Source: CAZHOS01 sp964534605 (lineage in GTDB: Bacteria > Patescibacteriota > Saccharimonadia > Saccharimonadales > VXPC01). From it: a DNA stretch of 8,929 nucleotides. The stretch lies in the NCBI GenBank assembly GCA_964534605.1, contig CAZHOS010000027.1, positions 1 to 8,929 of the forward strand, in the 5' to 3' direction. The notes beneath the pieces are model-generated. The model was not told the DNA's origin. It saw only the letters and a program-made list of their open reading frames with translations, and did not search any database. Of the stretch, positions 1 through 5,513 are shown one piece after another (the stretch's first letter is position 1; each line of letters starts with the position of its first letter). The translations under genes were made by a program, and so were the position numbers.

Positions 1-23
1 TTATTAAATAATTCTTAAAAAAC

Positions 24-52
24 TTAATTATTAACACATTTTTAATAATTAA
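24..52. repeat. All-AT perfect inverted repeat (hairpin/cruciform)
   Basis: TTAATTATTAA (24-34) and its exact reverse complement TTAATAATTAA (42-52) are separated by 7 bases, giving an 11-bp stem made only of A and T. It lies in the AT-rich first 60 bases, next to the repeat copy at 56-80 and about 65 bases before the ATPase start. It could be a cruciform, a protein-binding site, or the tail of a terminator for a gene left of the window. In such AT-rich sequence a palindrome of this length can also arise by chance. Confidence 0.55.
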
Positions 53-55
53 TTA

Positions 56-80
56 ACAGAGGTCAGAACGAATTTGTACA
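56..80 (+). repeat. Inverted repeat, left copy (copy A)
   Basis: This 25-bp stretch (core TCAGAACGAATTTGTAC, 63-79) matches the minus-strand sequence at 1468-1444 at 21 of 25 positions. Its 17-base core also matches the plus strand at 1421-1437 at 15 of 17. Copies A and B face inward and bracket the DUF4143 gene and the hairpin behind it. The end of the repeat includes the palindrome TTGTACAA (74-81). The repeat is seen directly; a role as an element end or as a regulatory site is inference. Confidence 0.6.
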
Positions 81-106
81 AGCTGCTGTTTAGGCGATTT
101 TATGTT
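74..106 (+). promoter_or_regulatory. Weak candidate promoter of the DUF4143 gene
   Basis: A -10-like TATGTT (101-106, 4 of 6 matches) ends 11 nt before the ATG at 118. The best -35-like hexamer is TTGTAC at 74-79, which lies inside repeat copy A with an overlong 21-bp spacer. If used, transcription would begin about 4-5 nt before the ATG. Only a weak AGG (112-114) stands in for a Shine-Dalgarno, placed too close to the start. It is kept because the same -10 position recurs at other genes here. Confidence 0.25.
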
Positions 107-117
107 ACAGTAGGCAG

Positions 118-1257
118 ATGTTCAAGAGGAATCTTAAAGAGCCGATAGAGCGCCGTCTCGGCAAAGGCAAAGCAATTATTGTCATTGGTGCCCGTCAGGT
201 TGGCAAAACGACTCTTACCAAAGAGCTTATCCAGCGCTATGATCGTAATAGCGTCTTAATCCTTAACGGTGACACGCTCGAAGCTCAGCGCCTTAGCAAA
301 AAGGACTTCCCTTCTCTGATGGAGCAGTTCGGCCAGTACGACTGCGTGCTGATAGACGAGGCCCACAAGATAAACCGCATCGGAGATATTGCCAAGAGTA
401 TCATCGACGAGTTTGGCAAAGATATCCAGCTGATCATGACGGGCAGCTCCACTGTCAATCTGATAGACAAGACTAGCGAGCCACTTACCGGCCGCAAACG
501 AGTGTTTCAGCTCTACCCGATTAGCTTGGACGAATATCTAGGTGGCCGCGAAGATCTAGAGGAGGAAGAATTCGATCTGATGCTACGCTACGGCATGTAT
601 CCAGAGGTCCTCAACGGCGAGGACGAGCTAGACAAGCAAGATGCCATCATGGAGCTAGCCGAAAGCACCCTCTACCGCGACATCCTCGATGTAACAGGGG
701 CCAGAGCCAGCGGAGACTTGGTTGCCTTGCTGCGCTACCTAGCCCAAAACAGCGCGGTACGTGTTAATATCAACGACGCTAGCAAAAGCCTGCATATCGA
801 TAGGCGTCACATAGAGAAATACATCGATCTTTTGATAAAAAGCTTTATTATCTTCCCTATCTTCCCTATCACCAAAGGCGGTAATACCCGCACCGTGCGC
901 AAAGCCTACAAGATATACTTCTGGGATGTTGGCGTCCGTAATGCTCTGCTGGGTGACTTCTCCCCTGCTCACGAGCGTCCAGATGCCGAGCAGTTGTGGC
1001 AAAATTTTGTGATTGCCGAGCGCATGAAACGCCAAAACAACAACGAAGAGATCGTCCACCACCACTACTGGCGGCAGTATGACGGTACAGAGATACCTCT
1101 GGTAGAGATCCGCAACCAAAAAATGAATGGCTACCGCCTAAGCCGCAAAGAAGCCCCTATCCAGCTCCCCCAGACTTTCGAGGACATGGAGCCAGAAATC
1201 CACGAGATTGTGACGCATCGACATCTTGTAGACTTCATCCTAAACAAATGGGTTTAG
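118..1257 (+). CDS. AAA (AAA_14) ATPase with DUF4143 C-terminal domain
   Basis: A 379-residue P-loop ATPase of the AAA_14/DUF4143 type, a widespread, often multicopy family of uncertain cellular role. Visible motifs: Walker A GARQVGKT (24-31), Walker B VLIDEAH (77-83), a sensor-like LIMTGSS (105-111), and the family's EPLTGR (121-126). A winged-helix-like stretch (about 217-252) comes next, then FWDVG (268-272), typical of DUF4143. The C-terminal part resembles the degenerate PD-(D/E)XK fold of the family, but GTEIPLVEI (323-331) has Pro327 where relatives usually have Asp, and the later E-x-K is missing (Tyr339-Arg340-Leu341-Ser342). Nuclease activity is therefore unlikely. The length is normal for the family and the start fits its usual N-terminus. 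It ends in TAG followed at once by TGA. It stands alone on its strand and is bracketed by inverted repeats at 56-80 and 1444-1468. Confidence 0.9.
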   Translation: MFKRNLKEPIERRLGKGKAIIVIGARQVGKTTLTKELIQRYDRNSVLILNGDTLEAQRLSKKDFPSLMEQFGQYDCVLIDEAHKINRIGDIAKSIIDEFGKDIQLIMTGSSTVNLIDKTSEPLTGRKRVFQLYPISLDEYLGGREDLEEEEFDLMLRYGMYPEVLNGEDELDKQDAIMELAESTLYRDILDVTGARASGDLVALLRYLAQNSAVRVNINDASKSLHIDRRHIEKYIDLLIKSFIIFPIFPITKGGNTRTVRKAYKIYFWDVGVRNALLGDFSPAHERPDAEQLWQNFVIAERMKRQNNNEEIVHHHYWRQYDGTEIPLVEIRNQKMNGYRLSRKEAPIQLPQTFEDMEPEIHEIVTHRHLVDFILNKWV

Positions 1258-1277
1258 TGATTACGCAATCAAGACAC

Positions 1278-1377
1278 TAAAAAAGCTTTTAAAACCAAAG
1301 GTGAAAGCCTGGACTAATGGAAAACTGCCATAACAGTTTGGATGGTTAAGGCAGCTTCCCCGCTTTCCGCTTTTTTA
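1278..1377 (+). terminator. Long hairpin with U-tail after the DUF4143 gene (terminator or small structured RNA)
   Basis: Nested pairings form one long imperfect hairpin. The outer stem is TAAAAAAGC (1278-1286) with GCTTTTTTA (1369-1377). Inside are GAAAGC (1303-1308) with GCTTTC (1362-1367), GGAA (1319-1322) with TTCC (1356-1359), and a tip stem CTGCC (1325-1329) with GGCAG (1350-1354). The tip continues past an A/A mismatch with TAAC/GTTA and a 10-nt loop at 1335-1344. The 3' side ends in six T's, as in an intrinsic terminator, 20 bases after the ATPase stop. At about 100 nt it is larger than a plain terminator and has lopsided internal loops on the 5' side, so a distinct RNA processed from the mRNA tail is possible. 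I do not recognise a known RNA family. Confidence 0.5.
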
Positions 1378-1420
1378 AATATTGGACTAGCGAGTTGACA
1401 AGTAATATTTTATAATATGC

Positions 1421-1437
1421 TCAAAACGCATTTGTAC
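1421..1437 (+). repeat. Repeat copy C (17-bp core)
   Basis: TCAAAACGCATTTGTAC matches the core of copy A (63-79) at 15 of 17 positions in the same orientation. It is also the left arm of the interrupted palindrome with copy B. The GAGG present just before the core in copies A and B is absent here (TATGC instead), so only the core is shared. Confidence 0.55.
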
Positions 1438-1460
1438 GTCAGATGTAAAAATACGTTTTG
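1422..1460. repeat. 39-bp interrupted palindrome (copies C and B face to face)
   Basis: CAAAACG-c-ATTT-g-TAC, loop gtcagat, then GTA-a-AAAT-a-CGTTTTG: 14 of 16 positions pair around a 7-base centre. Its right end shares the TTG of the TTGACC -35 box at 1458-1463. It could be a dimeric repressor or activator site, or an RNA hairpin. The palindrome is seen directly; the operator role is inference. Confidence 0.55.
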
Positions 1461-1468
1461 ACCTCCGT
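1444..1468 (-). repeat. Inverted repeat, right copy (copy B)
   Basis: Read on the minus strand from 1468 to 1444, this matches 56-80 at 21 of 25 positions (shared GAGGTCA, AACG, ATTT and TACA blocks). With copy A it forms an inward-facing pair about 1.36 kb apart, enclosing the DUF4143 gene and its 3' hairpin. The outer flanks on both sides are AT-rich. I saw no clear target-site duplication. Confidence 0.6.
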
Positions 1469-1486
1469 AATATTCATAAATATTAT
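1458..1486 (+). promoter_or_regulatory. Sigma70-like promoter for a candidate small RNA
   Basis: TTGACC (1458-1463) and TATTAT (1481-1486) each match the consensus at 5 of 6 positions with the ideal 17-bp spacing. The predicted start is near 1493. No protein gene follows on the plus strand until after valS, so the promoter points at the structured non-coding stretch 1493-1704. The -35 overlaps the right arm of the 39-bp palindrome, so a factor bound there would be expected to affect this promoter. Confidence 0.45.
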
Positions 1487-1492
1487 ATACAG

Positions 1493-1704
1493 ATTTAACT
1501 AAGGCGCAAAAACTCAAAAGAGCTTAGATTTTTAAATCTGCATAAGTTATCAACAACCAAGGGCGAATGACGATTGATGATTAGTGAACGACAAGCATGG
1601 GATAAGCTTCAGTAGAGTAGCTGTATTTTAAAGCATAAAGCCAGGGTGTTAATGCTGTGGTGCTAGGAGTCCCGCAGGCTACTGATTGTTTCTGTAGAGT
1701 TTTT
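1493..1704 (+). ncRNA. Candidate non-coding RNA of about 210 nt
   Basis: The predicted transcript starts at the 5' arm of a strong local structure: CAGATTTA (1490-1497) pairs with TAAATCTG (1533-1540), CTAAG (1499-1503) with CTTAG (1523-1527), and a CTC-AAAA-GAG tip lies inside. Further along is AGCAT (1632-1636) with ATGCT (1652-1656). A weak terminator-like hairpin follows at 1679-1697, with five T's at 1700-1704. No reading frame of note exists on this strand. The family is unrecognised. It could instead be the antisense side of the valS 3' region, or unexpressed spacer. Both ends are predictions. Confidence 0.3.
1679..1704 (+). terminator. Weak terminator-like hairpin
   Basis: CTAC (1679-1682) pairs with GTAG (1694-1697). 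After a T/T mismatch GA pairs with TC, and the stem is followed by AG and then five T's (1700-1704). The stem is short, so this is only a plausible 3' end for the RNA proposed from 1493. Confidence 0.25.
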
Positions 1705-1742
1705 GCTGGTTTGCTTTTTGATTACCGCTAAGGTGTTTTTGG

Positions 1743-1764
1743 AATACTTTTTGAAAAAAGTATT
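1743..1764. repeat. Perfect 10-bp inverted repeat after valS
   Basis: AATACTTTTT (1743-1752) and AAAAAGTATT (1755-1764) are exact reverse complements two bases apart. The repeat lies 34-55 bases past the valS stop codon and may mark the 3' end of the tsaD-valS transcript. Neither strand has a clean T-tract after the stem (CCAAAAACACC on the valS strand), so it is not a textbook intrinsic terminator. Confidence 0.45.
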
Positions 1765-1797
1765 GAGAGGTTTTGTAAAGGCTTCGTCTTTGATCAG

Positions 1798-4290
1798 CTA
1801 AAGAGCAGCCAGCTCTGCCTGTAGCTCGGACAGCTTGTCTCGAGACTCTTGCACCAAAGCCTCCGGCGCTTTATCGACGTAAGCTTTGTTGGCTAGCCGG
1901 CCTTCGAGCGCTTTGATCTGCTTCTGCAGGTTGGCCTTGGCAGCGTCCGCAGCTTGGGCGTACTGGGCGATCTGCTGCTCGTCTGCAATTATCGTGATAG
2001 TAGGGGAGATAGCGATACCTTCGCCAGACTCGACAACTCCGTAGCCGCTAAGTTTCCTGAGGATAGCCCTATCTTGCTCTGTATCGAGCTTTATGGCTAC
2101 TTTCCTGTCCTGGAGCGTAACTTGCTTGTTAGCGCTTCTCAGGAGCTCTACAGCCTCAATAAGCACATCGAAATCTTTAGCTTTTTGCGTGTCGCACTCA
2201 AAGTCCTCTGGCCACGAGGCCGCTGCCAGCAGACCTTCCTCGCCCATGTTTTGCCAAATAGCCTCGGTGATAAACGGTATGAACGGGCTGCAGAGCGCCA
2301 GGGTACGCCGGAGTATTTCCTTGAGCAGGCTCGGGTTGGGAGCTGCCTTGCTGGCCTCTATATACCAGTCGGCCAGGTCGTCCCAGACAAAATGGTAGAG
2401 GTGGAAGGACGCTTCGTTTAGACGGTAGGTAGACATTTTGTCTTCGATCAGGGCTTTGCGCTCGTTAAACTTAGCGCAGATCCAGTGGTCGGCCGATGAC
2501 TGCGGGGCAGGTGAGCCACTAGAGTCTTCCATTCCGTCGATGAATCTGGCGATGTTCCACAGCTTGTTACAGAAGTTGCGCTGCGGGAGCACTTTGGCTG
2601 AGCCAAGAGGGGAGTCGTTGCCTGGTGTGTTAGTGAGTGCAGCAGTCAGACGCAGAGCGTCGGTGCCGTATTCTGCCGTAAGCTCCAGCGGGTCGAGGAC
2701 ATTTCCCTTGCTCTTGCTCATCTTGGCGCCTTTGTCATCGGTCACTAGCCCCCAGAGGTAAATATCTTTGAAGGGGATTTGCTGGTGTGTGTAGAGGCTA
2801 AACATCACCATGCGCGTCACCCACTTGTGCAAGATCTCTTTGGCGGTGCCCATTAGGCTAGTTGGATAAAAAGCCTCGAACTGCTCGCCCATGGTGGATT
2901 GCAGGGTGGCATAGGGCCATTGACCACTGGAGTACCAGGTATCGAATGTGTCTGTTTCGGCCCGGTAGTTGCCTTGGCCGTAGTAATCGATAGCTTCTTG
3001 CTCTTCGGTAGCTACCAAGTATTCGTCGAGCGATTGATCAGCCGAGTCGAGGCGGTAGTAGACGGGTATGGTAATGCCCCACCAGGTAGCTCTAGATATG
3101 CACCAGTCGTGCTCGTTCTCTAGCCAGTTAGTGGCGATCTTTTTGAAGCGGCCAGGATAGACGTTTAGTTCTTTTTCGAACGCTTTTAGCACGGGCTTGT
3201 TCAGCTCTTGCATGCGCACAAACCACTGTAGGCTGATCTGTGGCTCTATTAGGCTGCCGCAACGGTCATGTAGAGCGACGGCATGCTCTCGGGGCTCTTC
3301 GGTGACCAGTAGTCCCTTGGCCTGTAGCTTGTCGATAATCTTTGGTCGTGCTTCCTCGATATGCATACCGGCGAACTCTCCGGCTACATCCAACAGCTTG
3401 CCCTCTTCGTCGATGATTTGTTGACGGTCTAGGTCGTACTTTTGGGCCAGATCAAAGTCTGTGGCGTCGTGCCAGGGGGTGATGGTCATAGCGCCGGTGC
3501 CGAACTCCATATCTATGGCTTCGTCTTTGTAGACGGTCGCGGTGACGGGGCCGTTTATCCACTCGGCCTCAAAGGTGTCGCCGTGTGTGTAGTCGGCGTA
3601 GCGCTCATCATCTGGGTGCACAAAGACATATTTGTCGCCAAACTTAGTCTCTGGCCGTACTGTACCTATCTGGAAAGGACCGTATTGCAGGGTGTAGAAG
3701 GGGTCGGTGCGGTCCTCGCGCTCGACCTCTATGTCGCTAAACGCCGCCGAGCAATTGGGGCACCAGTTAACGATCCGTCTGCCCCTGTAGACATGGCCGT
3801 CTTTATTCATCTTTATAAATGTCTTGTAGACCGTATCTATCACGTCTTGATCCAGTGTGAACTTAAGCCTAGACCAGTCGGCGCTAAAGCCAATAGCGCG
3901 GAACTGCCCGATAATGTTGTCCTGCGACTCACGGGTAAAGGCTTCTAGCTGTTTATAAAACTCCTCACGGCCGAGGTCAAATCGGCTCAGCCCCTTGGCT
4001 TTGAGTATTTTTTCGTACACAAACTGCGTCTCGATCCCGGCATGGTCCGTGCCTGGCTGCCAGAGGGTGGGGTGGCCGTGCGCACGCTTATAGCGGACAA
4101 TGATATCCTCGAGTGTGTAGCCTACAGCATGTCCAGCATGCAGTTTGCCGTTGGCATTAGGCGGCGGCATAATAACCGTGAAGGGTTCTTTACCAGAGTT
4201 TAAGCTAGGCTTAAATACGCCAGCGTCCTCCCACTGGGCATAGATGCCGTCTTCGTACGTAGTCGGGTTGTAGGTCTTATCAAAACTCAT
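1798..4290 (-). CDS. valS: Valyl-tRNA synthetase
   Basis: ValRS, a class Ia aminoacyl-tRNA synthetase, charges tRNA-Val with valine in the cytoplasm. The HIGH signature is HAGH (51-54) in NANGKLHAGH and the KMSKS loop is at 523-527. The CP1 editing domain shows TVRPET and GTGAMTITPWHD. Other ValRS marks are NWCPNC (Cys177, Cys180), WCISRATWWG and DTWYSSGQWPY. The C-terminus is a charged coiled coil of about 60 residues, the usual ValRS tRNA-binding arm. At 830 residues it is at the short end for bacterial ValRS. A Cys177/Cys180 plus His341/Cys344 metal site is plausible, while the stretch between WWGITIP and DTWYSS has none of the cysteines that form a second zinc knuckle in some ValRS. It follows tsaD by 52 bases on the same strand, so co-transcription is likely. 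The start has no Shine-Dalgarno. It ends in TAG, and 44 sense codons follow in frame before another TAG. Confidence 0.97.
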   Translation of the reverse strand: MSFDKTYNPTTYEDGIYAQWEDAGVFKPSLNSGKEPFTVIMPPPNANGKLHAGHAVGYTLEDIIVRYKRAHGHPTLWQPGTDHAGIETQFVYEKILKAKGLSRFDLGREEFYKQLEAFTRESQDNIIGQFRAIGFSADWSRLKFTLDQDVIDTVYKTFIKMNKDGHVYRGRRIVNWCPNCSAAFSDIEVEREDRTDPFYTLQYGPFQIGTVRPETKFGDKYVFVHPDDERYADYTHGDTFEAEWINGPVTATVYKDEAIDMEFGTGAMTITPWHDATDFDLAQKYDLDRQQIIDEEGKLLDVAGEFAGMHIEEARPKIIDKLQAKGLLVTEEPREHAVALHDRCGSLIEPQISLQWFVRMQELNKPVLKAFEKELNVYPGRFKKIATNWLENEHDWCISRATWWGITIPVYYRLDSADQSLDEYLVATEEQEAIDYYGQGNYRAETDTFDTWYSSGQWPYATLQSTMGEQFEAFYPTSLMGTAKEILHKWVTRMVMFSLYTHQQIPFKDIYLWGLVTDDKGAKMSKSKGNVLDPLELTAEYGTDALRLTAALTNTPGNDSPLGSAKVLPQRNFCNKLWNIARFIDGMEDSSGSPAPQSSADHWICAKFNERKALIEDKMSTYRLNEASFHLYHFVWDDLADWYIEASKAAPNPSLLKEILRRTLALCSPFIPFITEAIWQNMGEEGLLAAASWPEDFECDTQKAKDFDVLIEAVELLRSANKQVTLQDRKVAIKLDTEQDRAILRKLSGYGVVESGEGIAISPTITIIADEQQIAQYAQAADAAKANLQKQIKALEGRLANKAYVDKAPEALVQESRDKLSELQAELAAL

Positions 4291-4301
4291 CGCTACACTA
4301 A

Positions 4302-4330
4302 AGTATATAGCGGATGATCAGTGGTGGCCA
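4302..4330 (-). promoter_or_regulatory. Candidate internal promoter before valS
   Basis: On the minus strand, TATACT (4307-4302, 5 of 6) lies 17 bp after TGGCCA (4330-4325, 4 of 6). The -10 ends 11 nt before the valS ATG, so the transcript would start about 4-5 nt upstream of the start codon, with no Shine-Dalgarno. It lies in the tsaD-valS gap, so valS may have its own start in addition to read-through from tsaD. Confidence 0.35.
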
Positions 4331-4342
4331 GTACCTAAGGGG

Positions 4343-5407
4343 CTACATGCGTAGTGACGGGTCAACATCCAGAGTGTAGGGGTCGACCGGGTCGCGCCCT
4401 AGCATCGCATGGTAGCAGCCTAGGCAGGCTATCATCGCGCCGTTGTCTGTACAGAGGCTGGGCGGGGCGTATTCGATATTTATCGGCAGTCTTTCGCTCA
4501 GTTGCCTGCGTAGTTCTTGGCTGGCTGCTACACCACCGGCAATCACGACGCTCTTGGGCTGGAACTGCTCGAAGGCTTTGATGGTCTTGTCGACAACTGT
4601 TTTGACAGCTGTGTACTGAAAGCTGGCGGCTACATCGGCTATTTGCTGCTCGGTTAGCTTATCTGCAACTTCAAAGCTTGGCAGCGTGTGGTCAGACCCT
4701 GCTAGTTTTTGGCCGAGCCGCAGCGTAGCTGTCTTGAGCCCAGAGAAGCTGAAGTCATACTCGCCTTCAACTCGGGCTATCGGCAGCTTATAGGCTGCAG
4801 GGTCACCGTCTAGGGCTGCTTTGGACACGCTTGGGCCACCGGGGTAGGGCAGGCCGAGTATCTTGGCTACTTTGTCGAACGCCTCACCAATGGCGTCGTC
4901 TAGTGTGACGCCAAGCAAGGTGTAGTCGAAATGTTCGCGGAAGTAGACGAGCTGGCTATGGCCACCACTAACGATTAATGCCAGTAAGGGAAATTCTGGT
5001 GCGCTGGTGGGCAGAGCTAAACTGTCATTACCTTTGCTATCTGTTAGCAAATTGGCATAAACATGACCTTCGACATGATTGCAGGCATAGAGTGGTTTGT
5101 CCTTGATGATCGCTAGTATGCGAGCACTCATAACGCCTATTAATAAGCTGCCAGACAAACCTGCTCCGTAGGTAACGGCTATGCCGTCGATATCTGTCCA
5201 ATTACAGTTAGCCTGGGTTAAGGCCTGGTCGACAACAGGCATCATAGCTTCTAGGTGGCTACGTGCGGCAACCTCTGGTACGACGCCGCCGTATTGCTTG
5301 TGAATGTCTATCTGCGAAAGTACGACGTTGCTATGCAGCACTCTGCCGTCCTCTACCACCGATACGCTAGTTTCGTCACAGCTGGTTTCTATGCCTAGTA
5401 TTTTCAT
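4343..5407 (-). CDS. tsaD: tRNA N6-adenosine threonylcarbamoyltransferase TsaD
   Basis: TsaD (Kae1/Qri7 family) transfers the threonylcarbamoyl group to A37 of tRNAs that read ANN codons, forming t6A. In bacteria it works with TsaB and TsaE, neither of which is in this window. The start MKILGIETSCDET is the canonical TsaD N-terminus. The metal-binding motif HVEGH gives His111 and His115. Further ASKHA-fold marks are IVSGGHSQL, the DDAIGEAFDKVAK segment followed by LPYPGGP, VVIAGGVAAS near the C-terminus, and the ending DPSLRM. At 354 residues the length is normal and nothing looks missing. It is the first gene of a likely tsaD-valS unit. No Shine-Dalgarno is visible before the ATG. Confidence 0.97.
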   Translation of the reverse strand: MKILGIETSCDETSVSVVEDGRVLHSNVVLSQIDIHKQYGGVVPEVAARSHLEAMMPVVDQALTQANCNWTDIDGIAVTYGAGLSGSLLIGVMSARILAIIKDKPLYACNHVEGHVYANLLTDSKGNDSLALPTSAPEFPLLALIVSGGHSQLVYFREHFDYTLLGVTLDDAIGEAFDKVAKILGLPYPGGPSVSKAALDGDPAAYKLPIARVEGEYDFSFSGLKTATLRLGQKLAGSDHTLPSFEVADKLTEQQIADVAASFQYTAVKTVVDKTIKAFEQFQPKSVVIAGGVAASQELRRQLSERLPINIEYAPPSLCTDNGAMIACLGCYHAMLGRDPVDPYTLDVDPSLRM

Positions 5408-5414
5408 GAGGACT

Positions 5415-5443
5415 AGTATAACTGAAGCTATCTAGGCTGTATA
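5415..5443 (-). promoter_or_regulatory. Candidate promoter of tsaD
   Basis: On the minus strand TATACT (5420-5415) lies 17 bp after TATACA (5443-5438, 4 of 6 to the -35 consensus). Its -10 ends just 7 nt before the ATG at 5407, so a transcript from it would begin at or next to the start codon. A rival reading uses TTGTCA (5464-5459) with TATACA (5443-5438) as -10 and a short 15-bp spacer, giving a leader of roughly 24 nt. Confidence 0.35.
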
Positions 5444-5457
5444 TCGATAATCTAATA

Positions 5458-5486
5458 TTGACAAATTGCCAATAAACTGCTAGTGT
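5458..5486 (+). promoter_or_regulatory. Promoter of the membrane protein gene
   Basis: A perfect TTGACA (5458-5463) is followed after 17 bp by TAGTGT (5481-5486), with an extended -10 TG at 5478-5479. The predicted start is near 5493, giving a leader of about 20 nt that is A/T-rich and has no Shine-Dalgarno. The -35 overlaps a minus-strand TTGTCA (5464-5459), so this gene and tsaD may have back-to-back promoters sharing bases. Confidence 0.45.
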
Positions 5487-5513
5487 TAATGCATAATTTA
5501 GTTAAAAAACTTT

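Larger units (their letters stand above)
1258..1797. other. 540-base non-coding region rich in secondary structure and repeats
   Basis: This gap lies between the ends of the convergent ATPase (+) and valS (-) genes. I found no credible protein gene in it; all ATG-started frames are very short. It contains, in order, a long U-ended hairpin (1278-1377), two promoter-like segments that are imperfect direct repeats (from 1395 and from 1458), a 39-bp interrupted palindrome (1422-1460), a candidate RNA gene (1493-1704), and a perfect 10-bp inverted repeat (1743-1764). No tRNA, tmRNA, SRP or RNase P signature was recognised on either strand. Confidence 0.7.

Noticed and set aside
739..1119. 126-codon minus-strand frame inside the ATPase gene
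   Set aside because: It is fully antisense to a well-supported gene and shows no recognisable domain.
1395..1416. TTGACA and TATAAT as a promoter
   Set aside because: Both boxes are perfect but only 10 bp apart, too close for sigma70-type recognition. Kept only as part of the direct-repeat finding.
1547..1555. DnaA-box-like TTATCAACA near AT-rich sequence, as a replication origin
   Set aside because: It is a single box with one mismatch, with no cluster and no dnaA, dnaN or gyrB nearby.
1258..1797. tRNA, tmRNA, SRP RNA or RNase P RNA in the gap
   Set aside because: No T-loop consensus, tag-peptide frame, GGAAG-type SRP tip or RNase P core sequence was seen on either strand.
3442..3948. 168-codon plus-strand frame inside valS
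   Set aside because: It is antisense to the CP1 region of a clear ValRS and its translation has no family marks.
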